Positions 21,713 to 33,258 of a stretch of 64,000 bases of DNA are shown here, piece by piece. The stretch lies in contig NC_016131.3 of the NCBI RefSeq assembly GCF_000005505.3, positions 6,841,501-6,905,500 on the forward strand, in the 5' to 3' direction. Positions within the stretch are counted from its first letter, which is position 1. The number at the start of each line of letters is the position of its first letter. Under the pieces are notes generated by a model. That model did not search any database. It was given only the letters and a program-made list of their open reading frames with translations, and had not been told where the DNA came from. The position numbers were made by a program, and so were the translations under genes. The stretch is from Brachypodium distachyon. Its lineage: Eukaryota > Streptophyta > Magnoliopsida > Poales > Poaceae.

Positions 21713-22524
21713 AGCGGCCAAATTAAAACTCAACCTGGTCCAAGCGAAAGGAAACGGGCGTCGCAAATGTGGAATGTCGGTCAGAAAAATTAAAACTCAA
21801 CCTGGGCGAAACAGAAGGAAACGGTCATCGCAAATGCGGAACGCCATCCGGCCAAATTAAAACTCAACCTTGGCGAAGCAGAAGGAAACAGATGGCGCAA
21901 ACGCAGAATGCCAGCCCTGCAAATTAAACTCAACATGGAGGAAGCGAAAGGAAACGGCCGGTGCAAATGCGAATTGCCAGCTGGCCAAACTAAAACTCAA
22001 CAAGGGCGAAGCGAAAGGAAGCGGACGGCGCAAATGCGGAATGACAGCCGACCAAATTAAAACTCAACCTGAGGAAGCGGAAGGAAACAGTCGTCGCAAA
22101 TGCGGAATGCTAGCCGGCCATATTAAAACTCAACCAGGGGAAGCGGAAGGAAACGGTCGTCGCAAATGCGAAATGCTAGCCTGGCAAATTAAAACTCAAC
22201 TTGGAGGAAGCGGAAGGAAACGCACGTCGCAAATGCAGAATATGCCAGCCGGCCAAATTAACACTCAACCTAGAGGAAGCAAAGGAAACGGACGACGCAA
22301 GGCGGAATGCCAGCCAGCCAAATTAAAACTCAACCTGGGGAAGCGGAAGGAAACGGACGATGCAATGCAGAATGCCAGCCGGGCGAATTAAATATCTACC
22401 TGGAGGAAAGGAAAGGCGCAAATGCGGAATGACAGCTGGGCAAATGAAGATTCAACCTGGAGGAAGCGGACGACACAAATGCGGGATGCCAACCGTCGAA
22501 ATTAAAACTCAACCTGGAGCCAGC
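21713..22524 (+). repeat. 66-bp minisatellite, array 2 (about 12 units)
   Basis: Same unit as array 1. The typical length is 66 bp, for example from 22133. The last units match those of array 1 in order, showing that the array was duplicated as a block. It starts at the truncated intron of the PIN2-like remnant and ends about 35 bp upstream of the CCCH TATA box. Confidence 0.9.
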
Positions 22525-22557
22525 CAAGGAGTAAGATGATACAATTAATCATGAACC

Positions 22558-22567
22558 TATATAAATA
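22558..22567 (+). promoter_or_regulatory. TATA box of the intact CCCH gene
   Basis: TATATAAATA lies 92 bp upstream of the ATG at 22650, directly after the minisatellite. Its position and sequence are conserved with copy 1. Confidence 0.7.
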
Positions 22568-22649
22568 CCTCCCTCCTTTTCCTCTGCTTCTCCCATCCTA
22601 CCTTAGCACCGTCTCCGCCGTAAGGTAAGTAACCAAGGGTATTATCCCC

Positions 22650-23201
22650 ATGGATAGGGAAAACAACCCATCGAAGACAACATCGGAGCCCGTCATGGGG
22701 CAGACAGGCGGCAGGCCGCTGTGCCTGCCGTCGCAGTCTTCCGAGAGGATCATGGTGGCAGGGTCACAGAAGTGGTCGAACCAGCCGTCATTGACGAAGA
22801 TCTACTACAAGACAAAACTATGTGAAAAAATCGAGACCAATGGGCGATGCATGTATGGGGACAGGTGCACCTTCGCCCACGGCGTTGCTGAGCTACGCGG
22901 CCCGTCATTTGCACAAGGTACGGCCCCGCTATTTAGTTAGATCACACTATCACGTCGGATCTAACGGATCGATTTTGTCTACTCGTTCTATTTAGGCCCG
23001 ACGATTCACAATCCTGGGGAGATGAAGATGGTGGAGGCGCAGAAGTGTGAGATCCAGTCGGCTCCGGCTACCTCAGGGAGGGCCTCCCCGCCAGTGCCTA
23101 CGCAGGACGGTGTTGACAAGATGAGCAACCTGGAGCGTCTGAGCCAGAAGAAGTTAGAGGGCATACGCGGCATCTACGGTGACTGGCCGGAGCAGTACTG
23201 A
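22650..23201 (+). CDS. Small single-finger CCCH zinc-finger protein (157 aa), intact copy
   Basis: Two exons (22650-22917 and 22996-23201, phase-1 intron of 78 bp) encode 157 residues. The finger at about 52-77 ([20 protein letters not shown], then TFAHG) fits C-x8-C-x5-C-x3-H, the TTP-type RNA-binding CCCH class. A second short motif, [16 protein letters not shown], closes the protein. It resembles the conserved C-terminus of plant CCCH proteins that normally carry two or more fingers, so this looks like a reduced derivative. The rest is polar and low complexity. Likely roles are mRNA binding or transcript control (family knowledge, not shown here). A strong donor-like site (AAG|GTAAGT) sits in the leader about 25 bp before the ATG. 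Confidence 0.82.
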
Positions 23202-24212
23202 ACAGTACATCCCTCAACCGTCATGCTCTAGTTATCTCTAAATAACACCGCCATTTCTTGTAGCAGATGAATAATTTTACCATTCGCAATGGTTGTGTGT
23301 CCCCGTCGTTGGCTATTTTCGCATGTATTCTGTGTAATCCGTGCGACAATACCTATGTCGTTGTCTCCATGTTGTAATAACAATATCTTGTCGGTATTGT
23401 TGCTCTCGTTCTCTTCGTACAGATTTCTTAATAGGTCTTACTATCGGAACACAACTCGCTGCCTCCTTGGCATCCTACTTGTTGCTGAATTTTTAAAGTA
23501 CTGGAATAAGAAAAACATACTCTTGGAAAAGCCATCCCCCAAGAAAGTCACACCCATAGGGTTTTCTATGAAAATTCAAGGTCCCAAAGGGTTTATTTGC
23601 GAAAGACCGCAGCTCCGGAGGCTTTTCTGTGAGAAGATGAGTTCTGGGAGGTCTTTTCAGCAAGAAAAACTAGGGCTTTAAACTTTTCCGGTGCTTACGG
23701 TCTTTTCGAGACTTTTAGGCCTTTCTAGATTTGCGGTTCTGGGCAAGTAACTCGGGATTTCTCTAGATTCTTAGGTCTTCTTTGCATTTCGCCCAAGCTT
23801 TTGGGCTTTTCTGCAAGAAGGTGCCCGATGGCGATTTTTCTCGACGACTCTATAGATAGGAACGCGCCCTCAAGTCGAAAATGCTCCGGGAAGTGGGTGG
23901 ATCGCCCCTGGGGGATCCGACAGCTGTCGCTTGTCGCCCGCCCAAATGCCTTGGCGAGTTAGGTTTTTAGTTGAATGGAGCTGCAGCTGGCTGTGGCTTC
24001 GCTTTCTCCTTCGTAAGGGAAAGACAAAGCTTTCCTTCCAATTTTGTACGTAGGCACCACCGGGGACGACAACGGCGGTCACGCGAGCGGGCCAAGACAC
24101 AATGTGCGGGTCCGTGGCTGCTGGTTGAGACTTACTGTTAAATCCATTGTTTTATTCTTTTGTTTCTAAGCCATCATTCAAGTATTGTTTTCTATTATTA
24201 TACTTTATACAG
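23202..24212 (+). repeat. 3' flank of segment copy 2
   Basis: CCCH 3' UTR and downstream block, colinear with copies 1 and 3. Relative to copy 3 it lacks 159 bp between two ccggga motifs. It runs directly into array 3, so copies 2 and 3 are head-to-tail neighbours. Confidence 0.8.
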
Positions 24213-25283
24213 CCTGCACAAATTAAAACTCAACCTAGGCGAAGCGGAAGGAAAAGGGCGTAGCAAATGCGGAATGCCAGCCGGCCACATTAAAACGCAA
24301 CCTAAGCGAAGCGACGGGAAACTTGCGTCGTAAATATGGAATGTTAGCCGGCAAAATTAAAACTCAACCTGGACGAAGCGAAAGGAAACGGTCATCGCAA
24401 ATCCGGAATGCCAACCGGCCAAATTAAAACTCAACCTCGGCGAAGCAAAAGGAAACATGGCTCAAATGCGGAATGCCAGCCCTACAAATTAAACTCAACC
24501 TTTAGGAAGCGGAAGGAAACGGCCGGCGCAAATGTGGAATGCCAGCCCTGCAAATTAAACTCAACCTGGAGGAAGCGAAGGAAACGGCCGGCGCAAATGC
24601 GGAATATGCACCAACCTAGAGGAAGCGAAAGGAAACGGATGACGCAAATGCAGAATGCCAGCCGGCCAAATTAAAACTCAACCTGTGGAAGCGGAAGGAA
24701 ACGGTCGTCGTAAATGCGGAATGCCAGCCCATAAGATTAAAACTCAACCTGGAGGAAGCGGAAGGAAACGGCCGGCGCAAATGCGGAATGCCAGCCGACC
24801 AAATTAAAACTCAACAAGGGTGCAGCGAAAGGAAGCGGACGACGCAAATGCGGAATGCCAGTCGACCAAATTAAAACTCAACCTAGGGAAGCGGAAGGAA
24901 ACGGTCATCGCAAATGCTAAATGCTAGCCGACCAAATTAAAACTCAACCTGCGCGAAGTTGCAGGAAACGGACAGCACAAATGCAGAATGCCAGCCCGAC
25001 AAATTAAAACTCAACCTTGAGGAAGTGGAAGGAAACGGACGGCGCAAATGCGGAATATGCCAGCCAACCAAATTAACACTCAACCTAGAGGAAGCAAAGG
25101 AAACGGACGTCGCAATGCGGAATTCCAGCCGGCCAAATTAAAACTCAACCTGGGGAAGCGGAAGGAAACGGACGACGCAATGCACAATGCCAGCCGGACA
25201 AATTAAAACTCTACCTGGAGGAAACGAAAGGCGCAAATGCGGAATGCCAGCTGGGCAGATGAAGACTCAACTTGGAGGAAGCT
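24213..25283 (+). repeat. 66-bp minisatellite, array 3 (about 16 units)
   Basis: The longest of the three arrays, with the same unit consensus. It ends inside the penultimate unit (gggcagatgaagactcaac), after which sequence jumps to the 3' UTR block. The TATA box and CCCH exons are missing. Confidence 0.9.
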
Positions 25284-26275
25284 TAATGGGTCTTACTACC
25301 GGAACACAACTAATTGCTCTCGTTCTCTTTGTACAATTTTCTTAATGGGTCTTACTACCTGAACACAACTCATTGCCTCCTTGGCACTTGTTGCTGAATT
25401 TTTAAAGTACCGGAATAAGAAAATCATACTCTTGGAAAAGCCATCCCCCGAAAAAGTCACACCCATATGGTTTTTTGTGAAAATTCAAGGTCCCGAAGGG
25501 TTTATTTGCGAAAGACCGCAGCTCCGGAGGCTTTTCTGCGAGAAGATGAGTTCTGGGAGGTCTTTTCTGCAAGAGAAGCCAGGGCTTTAAGCTTTTCCGG
25601 TGCTTACGGGTTTTTCGAGACTTTTAGGCCTTTCTAGATTTGCGCTTCTGGGCAAGTAACTCGGGATTTCCCTAGAGTCTTAGGTCTTCTTTGCCTTTCG
25701 CCCAAGCTTTTGGGCTTTTCTGCAAGAAGGGGCTCGATGGCGATTTTTTCTCGATGACTCTCTGGATGGGGACGCGCCCTCGAGTCAAAAATGCTCCGGG
25801 ATAGAGGCCCGTTTTCTCTTCTTTTTCTTGTTTGGGGCGTGGTGTGGGCCAGAAGTTTTTAGGTCACTTCGTGTGTGCGCCCTAGCCACGGGACCGCCGA
25901 CCTGGTGGGATGGCTTTGCGGATGGCGTTGGGAGTCCTGCGCACACGCCATCGACCGGGAAGTGGGTGGATCACCCCTGGGGGATCCGACGGCTGTCGCT
26001 CGTCACTCGCCCAAATGCCTTGGCGATTTAGGTTTTTAGTTGAACGAAGCTGCAGCCGACGGTGGCTTCGCTTTCTCCTTCGTAAGGGAAAGAGAAAGCT
26101 TTCCTTCCAATTTTATACGTATGCACCACCGGGGACGACAAGGGCGGTCACACGGGCTGGCCGAGACACAGTGTGCGGGTCTGTGCCGGCTGGTTGAGGC
26201 TTACTGTTAAATCCATTCTTTTATTCTTTTGTTTCTGAGCCATCGTTCAAGTATTGTTTTCTATTATAACTTTAT
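25284..26275 (+). repeat. 3' flank of segment copy 3, CCCH gene deleted
   Basis: Starts with ttaatgggtcttacta, which in copies 1 and 2 lies about 200 bp beyond the CCCH stop codon. This phrase is itself repeated nearby (25285 and 25343), suggesting a small local duplication at the junction. The remainder follows copy 2 to about 26275. Confidence 0.75.
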
Positions 26276-29200
26276 AAGTGACACAGCCTGCATAAATTGC
26301 ATATTTGAATGTGATCACTTCTTGTATAAATTTAACCATTTAATTATTTCTAACAAATACAAATGAATTATTATGGAATTTAAGCCATCTTCTCCTCTAT
26401 GTCTTTGGCTCCTACCCAGCAAATCTCATATTTGTAGCCCCCACAAATTGAACTTCATGTTTTTTTAGAAAGGTATATTGTATGTTTCTCAATTGGCACA
26501 GAAATATTGAACTGGTACCTAACAGCTCGTTTGACATCCATCCTTTCATTTCATTTTTTTGATAGGATTTCATTTGGTTGAATTTGAATTTCGGGTTCGA
26601 AAATCATGTTTGTCTAACCACATGGACTTGTAGAATGAGAGACAATTCCAGAAAAATGATGACTTTTAGAGAGGAATTGAGTTAGTTATAGTGTGATACC
26701 ATGAAATTTGAGATTGAATTCCTGCGGCCAATTCCGTGACAACCAAATAAGTTGGTTTCTGGAGACATTTAGTCATTTAATTGGCAAAACCAAAGAATTT
26801 TGGTTCTTTGTCACACTTGAAGCAATATTGCCACGTAAGACACCAAGATCACACCTTACTGCCGCCCTAAATCTAGCAAACCCTAAGTGTCCAAGAAGCT
26901 TGGCATCTTGGTAATTTCCATGGCGAACAGGGACAAAACTGCCCTGCGTTGAAGGCAATACCGCTTCGAGTGAAATGAAGGACAAAATTCTCTCGTTTGC
27001 AAATTTAGGGACTAAATGTCTACCCAAAAAAAGTTTATGAACCAGTTCTATATTTCCATGCCAACTGATGAACAGAAAATATACTTTTTTCGCTAGGTAC
27101 TTGGTCACCTTCATAACCGCCACCAAAACCTTGTTTGATGAAATCCTGATCGCCAACATGGTCATGGCTTTCCCACAACGTTGGTTGGCGACGCGAACAA
27201 TCATGTTGAAACCGTATCCACTAAAACCATCTCAAATTCTCAATGCCTGCTACCGTTCATAAGGAAGCCTTCTTAGGCTCCAAAACTGATTGACAATTAT
27301 ACATACTTTGTCCATCGCCACATACTCTCTAGTATGATGCAATAGCATCACGCTGACCCTGCTTAAAAAGGGAAGGGTAATAAAAAGAAGTCGGAAGAAA
27401 TTTGAAACAACAAATTAGGGAAGAGTAATAAAAAACAACAGGAAATTGGAGAGAGAGGGAGCAACAGATGCATCTGGACAGAGGGAGAGGGAGGGAGGGG
27501 CCTACCTCTTGGGGATTTCAGCCTTCAGGATTTGGGGGCAGGGAAGGCAGACGGTCGCCGATCGGAGGAGAGACTGCCGTCAGTCGGCGACGGGGCGGGT
27601 CCAGAGGGCGCTGGGGAGCCGGCCAGCGGAGAGCGGAGGAGGCGTGCAGCGGGCGGAAGCAGGCTAGGAGGCCAGGTCCCCGGCACCACGGCCGGCGTCC
27701 GACGGCAGCGCTCCGCGCACTCTCCACCTCTCTCTGTCGTGTCTCGCTTGATTTGTTTCCCCGTGGTTTCTTTGGACAATTGGACCGGTAGAAAGCAACC
27801 TGGGCTGGCAGATTGGCCCGGGCTGGTGGGCTGCCACGCCCCAAGGCAAATCTTTTTTCCTTTTTTAGGCCGAATTTTTTTTGCTACGCCCGGCCCGTGT
27901 TGCCTGGGGCCTGGCTCCGCCTCACCGGTCACCGCCTTGCATCCTCGCTTTTCTTGTTACCTCTCGATCGTCTCTCCCTTTCCCCCCTGCTTAACAGTAA
28001 CCGTACCAAATCAACATCACCTTGCACAAATTCCTATACCACAGTAGCAGTCGACCAGGCTTAGGAACAAAAGAGGTAGTACTAGACTAGGCGACAGCGA
28101 GGATAGAGCTCGTCTGCCGCCTGAATGAGACAGCTGCTCTGCTTTCATCCCGATCCGCGCATAGCATAGGGACAACCCTGCAAGATAACTGAACGTATAC
28201 TCGGTCAGTCGCTCAGTCAGCACCTTGCGCAGGGATAGACGTAGGTCGACAGCTCGATCGCCATCCTCGGAAAGAGCGCATTCCCTTTGCCCCCAGCCGC
28301 TTAACTTTGTCCATCATCAGCGGCCACGACGCGCGCCGACGAACGATAGGTACAGCAGCCGAGCAGCAGGGGCATGCAGGGCAGAGAGAGGCAGCGGCAG
28401 CAGCAGGCATTGGATCGACCGCTCGCTCGCCGCACGGCACGCTGCAGGGGCCAGGGGGCGCCTTGGATCGATCGCTTCAATTCTCTTCCCGCCTTTATTT
28501 CGAAAAAATCATGTCCCGATCTGGTCAGGGGTTCAGAGAGAGACAGCGGCAGATATACTCACAGGAGCGTTGCAGCGTACGTCGGGCCAGCTAGCTAGGC
28601 GGATCTTTGGCTGGCCGCACCACATATCATCGGCTCATCATTCTCGCTCGCATGTGGGAGGACTGTGGAATACGTACCTAGAGACAACGAGAACCCAGTC
28701 CTGCCGCACTGCAACCGCTGTGGCCTGGCCTCTCTAGCTGCTCCTAGCGTGCTGTGCATCCCTTTTGTTTTGCCAGGCCCAGGCTACAGGCCGTACGTAC
28801 GTAGCGGCAAACAGATTCCTCTGCGCCCCTGGCAAGCGCAGAATCGCACGCCATCCATCCTCCCTCGCAAACCGTTCTTTCATTCGAAAATGAATGTCCC
28901 GATGGGGTAATTTCCTGCGGACAACTGCAGCGTCGACCATCATTGGCCATTCATGATTCATCTCTCAGAAGAAAAAGACTTCACATATCATGAACCCATA
29001 TGGTACGTACGACGTTCTTTTTCTTCTGATCATGAACCCACATAATTGCCTTTGCATTGCGTACAACCTCTTTAGCAACATAGAGGAACCCTGATGCACA
29101 TCACATGCTATATACTCCGTATTAGTTACTGAATTTCGATGAGCTAAGTGTCAATAGCACTAGTTCGGCGGGCGAATGGGCCTGCAAGGGATGTCCAAAA

Positions 29201-31906
29201 GCTGCCAAATCAGGCCCACAGGCTACTACGTTCCAAGCCCACTGCCCAAGAGCCCAGAGGAAAAACCACTAGCTAGCGCAGCGCAGCTGTGTGCCTGCGT
29301 GTGTATATTTTTTTTTTGGCACATGCTAACGCTGCTACGTAATTACATACGGATACAGGTATTGGTTATACGTACGTATCGTTCCGTGGTGGTGGGCTTT
29401 GGTAATTGGCGCGTCGGGGCCGGGTCTTCTGGTCCCCCTCCACGGCTTTCGGCTTAGCCGCACAGCTCAAAGCAGTTGTCCATCTCTTTGGGTCGGGACC
29501 AGATACCCTCGGCTCCAAGCTACACCACCCTGCCTCTGCCTCTGCCTCTGCCTGGTCCCCGGCCGGGTCGCTGGTGAACCAACCAGAATCGCAACAACAA
29601 CTGGGGGAGATCTCCTGTGACAAGCCCCTCTGGCCTTCCATCCATCCCATCCGTTTTCCTTTAATTACCAAACTCGTTCGCAGCACGCTGATGCTGGCTA
29701 GCTAGTACGCAGAAGGAGAGGTGGATTTTGATGGGCAACGGCCGGACGCTCTTGAATACGCGCGTTTGTTTTGTTTGGTGCCGTCTTGCTTCATTTTTTC
29801 TCATCAATTACGTGCACGAGTATGCATGGTCCAATTCCATCGACCGACCGACCGGCCGTCCGTCGTCTTAATGCTATAGCTCACACGACCGGTCTATACG
29901 GTTGGGGCTGTCCAAAATCCTCGAAAATCATACTACTAGGATACCAACCGAATTTCCCAATTAACAAGTGAACATATTACATACTCCCGTTGTGTTCATC
30001 TCGTACTGCACGTACTATACAGAACATATATATAGGGGTATGTACAAGGAAAACATCTTCGTCCTGGTCTCCCAGAAGAGCGAGAACACGTACGAATTCA
30101 ACTTGGTGCGGGACGATGGACTGCATGCATGGCGGCAGAGCAGCCCACGTCGGCGGCGAGTGTCGGCTTTAATAATTTATTACGACCAGTAGTACTACTG
30201 CCGTTTATGGGCCTGGCTGCATGGCCTACCACGGCGGCAAGTTGTTGCACCGGGGGTGGTGTGATTCCCCGGCCGGCCCCTTGTGGGCATCCTCCCTTTC
30301 TCTCTCTCTGTATGCACACACATCGCTTTCTTATCTTTAGTATTCTCCCCCGTTTTCCCCTGTGCCGCAGGCGATCGAGATAGGAGAGTGACAGGAAGAT
30401 ATATAGGGTCAATTAGGGTTGAAGCAGAGGCCGGGGAGTTAAAAGGAAGGGGATGAAGGAAATGCATGCAAGGTATAGTACTACCGTGGCAAGCAGCTGG
30501 GGAAGAGGATGAGAATGAGATGCCTGGCCGGACATATATGGTGAATGGGATTTGGGTACGTTGGGGCCATGCAAAAGACACAGGAGGGGCATGTAGCCCC
30601 TATTGGCATAAAAGGGGCTAGGTAGCTACCGATGACTACTACTGACTCTGAGGAAGAAAGTGACTAACTGGAGAAAGATGTTGGGCATGCAGGTGCCATG
30701 GCGGCCAATTGGATGGAAATATATAATCACCACAGTGATTGGGGGGGAGGGGTGGGGGCTCGATCGATCGGCTGGTTGGTCAGATCGTTCAGATGTGGCA
30801 AACTGTGTTTGCTTGTATTGGTGGCCCTCTCGCTTGCAAATGCTACCTAGCCAGGGTGCCCACATTTGTGGTGGTATCTGGTATGCATGTCTGCTCCTGC
30901 CCTACTCCAAGAATTGACCATTCAGAGCTCTACTTTACATGCTAACAGTTCATGCCTTAGGTTTCGCTTTCCATCTTCCCCTGGACCCGGCCGGCCCCTG
31001 TGCCATTGAGTTTATCATTGTGTTTCTGAAATATCAATTTTTTTGTAACACTGACTAATTCTGTAGCATTTGCATGAAGAGAAAAATGGAACCAATTACT
31101 CACCAATATCTAGCTATCACCGGAGTTATTGCAGACGTCTTTGAAAATTTCTTCTGTAATTCAAGAATCGCAGAGCTCCAGGTACAAGCTCTACCTGACG
31201 TACGTGCTGCTTCAAGTGTCGAATAATAATCGCCCGTATTGATTACATTGACAAATTAGCCTTTCAAGATTGTTCAGGTGCACCAAATTGATCGATCGAT
31301 CGATCCAACATCCACTGGCAAAGAAATTAATAACAACAAGAAGAAGGGAAAACAGTGACACGGCATGAGTGTGTGGACTAGCACTGCACATGCACCTTGA
31401 ATATCTGATCGACCTGAACAAACTGTCAATTTTAGCTCCCCTCCCGCTCTCGGCCGTCACATCCTCTCCCATGTGCCTCTTGCAAAATCTTCGGATGCAC
31501 ACACGCATTGGCTCTTTTAGGCGCACAAACATATCCAAACAAAGTCGACATCACACGACACGTGAAACGATCGATTGTTGGAGGTAGCTCCGGTTAATTA
31601 AACAACCCTGCATTCGATCAGGTGTGCCTGGTTGTACGTTCTCCGGCGGCCAGAAAGGAAGGAATTGGGGCAATATGCCCGCAGCGAGGTACGACGTACT
31701 CGAGCGTATGTTGTTCAATTTTTGGCAATGACAGGTGCACCACCGTACGCAGGGACCTGCACTGCATGCCCCTTCCTTTGCAAAGATCGAAGGTTTTCTC
31801 CAGCTCTCCAATCAGAGCCTGCATGCATGCATGCATGGGGATCGAAGAAGCTAGCTACCGCATGCATGATTGGGCAAGCGGACGCCACGTCGGCCGGCCG
31901 TATAAT
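26276..31906. other. Intergenic region without a supported gene
   Basis: 26.3-27.4 kb is AT-rich. 27.45-28.0 kb and 28.2-28.9 kb are GC-rich with overlapping frames on both strands (up to 171 codons) that match no family I know and look compositional. 29-32 kb carries many GATCGATC, GTACGTAC and GCATGCATGC stretches. No tRNA, rRNA or recognised miRNA precursor was found by eye. Confidence 0.4.
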
Positions 31907-32070
31907 ACTCCCTCCGATCTTAAATTGGTGTCGAAATTTGAGTCAAGAATTTAGAATCAGAGGAAGTAGTTTTTAATACGAATATATACTCCACATCCTA
32001 AATTGTTGTCGAAATTTGAGTCAAGAATTTAGAATCAGAGGAAGTAGTTTTTAATACGAATATATACTCC
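31907..32070. repeat. 78-bp tandem repeat with Stowaway-like end
   Basis: Two nearly identical 78-bp units (start of taaattg at 31921 and 31999) each contain gtcgaaatttgagtcaag and end in aatatatactcc. The left edge is tactccctccgatct, a Stowaway terminus, so this is probably one end of a MITE that was tandemly duplicated. Confidence 0.75.
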
Positions 32071-32984
32071 AGATAATTAGAGATAGAGATAGATAAAGAG
32101 AAATCTTGAAGGCGAAGTGATCACTGTTGACTTAGCAGTTCGAGCTTTTGATCACGCCTTGCCCGATCAATTTCTTTCTTTCCTTTTCTTCTTTGCAGCT
32201 GCAGATCAAGCTAGGACCAGCAGCAAAAGGCGCTTGTATATGGCTCAGCTCTGCTATGTGTTGGGCCGCGCACTAGTGGGGGGGAAAGAGGAAGGTGCCT
32301 TCGATCCATTCGTGGGGTGCGATTAGATACGCTGATTGATTAGGACTCGGAGATCGATCGACAGGCGCCAAAAGGCTTAAAAAAAATCTGCATATACAAT
32401 GCTACGTACTAAATGTAATTAAGTTCATGCCTACCATCAGCTGGTGCAATAGAAGTATAGCTGGTCTAGAAGCCCGACGTCTGCAAATTTTTCGCTTCAT
32501 TACGTGTCCGTGCTCTTTGATCTCAGGAATATGCAACTACCTGCATGTGCGGAGTTCGCAGCGTAGTGTGTCACTGCATTTTTTTTTTACTGGTCATCAT
32601 CTTATCTCACTATTAAACAATGAAAAGTGTAATGTACTTTTGTGCGCCTGATTCCAAGATCAGGGTGTGATGGTGTTGTTGGGAGATTATTGTTCGGTCG
32701 ATATATCAAGGTACAATTAACAATAGTATCCTTTTCGTCCTTCGTTGACTCAACTGTCGACAGTTTTGATGCTACTTTTGATCGGGAGTAGATTCATTGG
32801 CAATTTTCCTCGGAAGAAGAACATTGGCGAAAGGGCTGGCTTGTCCGGGGTTACACGTCACTCTCCCTTGACATGATTGGAGGTGTGGAAAAAAAAAGTG
32901 CAAAAGGGATCCTTCGACGACCTATAGAAATCACCGATGTGAGCCGTTCGATTGACTTTGAGATTCAAGTACTCCGTAGTTGAT

Positions 32985-33008
32985 TTTTTTGTGTGTGTGT
33001 GTGTGTAT
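32985..33008. repeat. GT microsatellite
   Basis: A T-rich stretch followed by about ten GT dinucleotides. The surrounding 32.1-33.1 kb has no supported gene. Confidence 0.6.
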
Positions 33009-33117
33009 TTTATGTAGATGGATGGTTAGGATCGTCGACCTAAAAATTGATATTTCTAAGTCGGTTGTGCCATACTCGAACCTATAGAAAATAGTTATTT
33101 ATACATAAAAAAATGTA

Positions 33118-33258
33118 CTCCCTCCGTCCCATATTAAGTGGCTCAAATTTGTCTAAATATGAATGTATCTATATACTAAAATACGTCTACACACATGTAA
33201 CGGAAAATCACTTTTCACCAAAAAAAATAGAAAGTCACTTGATATGGGACAGAGGGAG
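33118..33258. mobile_element. Stowaway MITE
   Basis: A 141-bp element has inverted ends ctccctccgtcccatat and atatgggacagagggag, flanked by TA on both sides. This is the hallmark of Tc1/mariner-derived Stowaway elements. The interior pairs as a near-perfect hairpin. Confidence 0.85.

Noticed and set aside
15786..25283. Regularly spaced repeats resembling CRISPR
   Set aside because: Units are contiguous 66-bp tandem copies with no unique spacers, there are no cas genes, and the genome is plant nuclear.
27446..28064. Overlapping GC-rich frames on both strands
   Set aside because: Open only because stop codons are rare at this composition; no family resemblance and no exon structure.
31760..31785. 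Similarity to miR528 on the minus strand (ggaaggggcatgcag)
   Set aside because: Only 15 bases match, the 3' end of the miRNA differs, and no pairing arm that would make a hairpin is present nearby.
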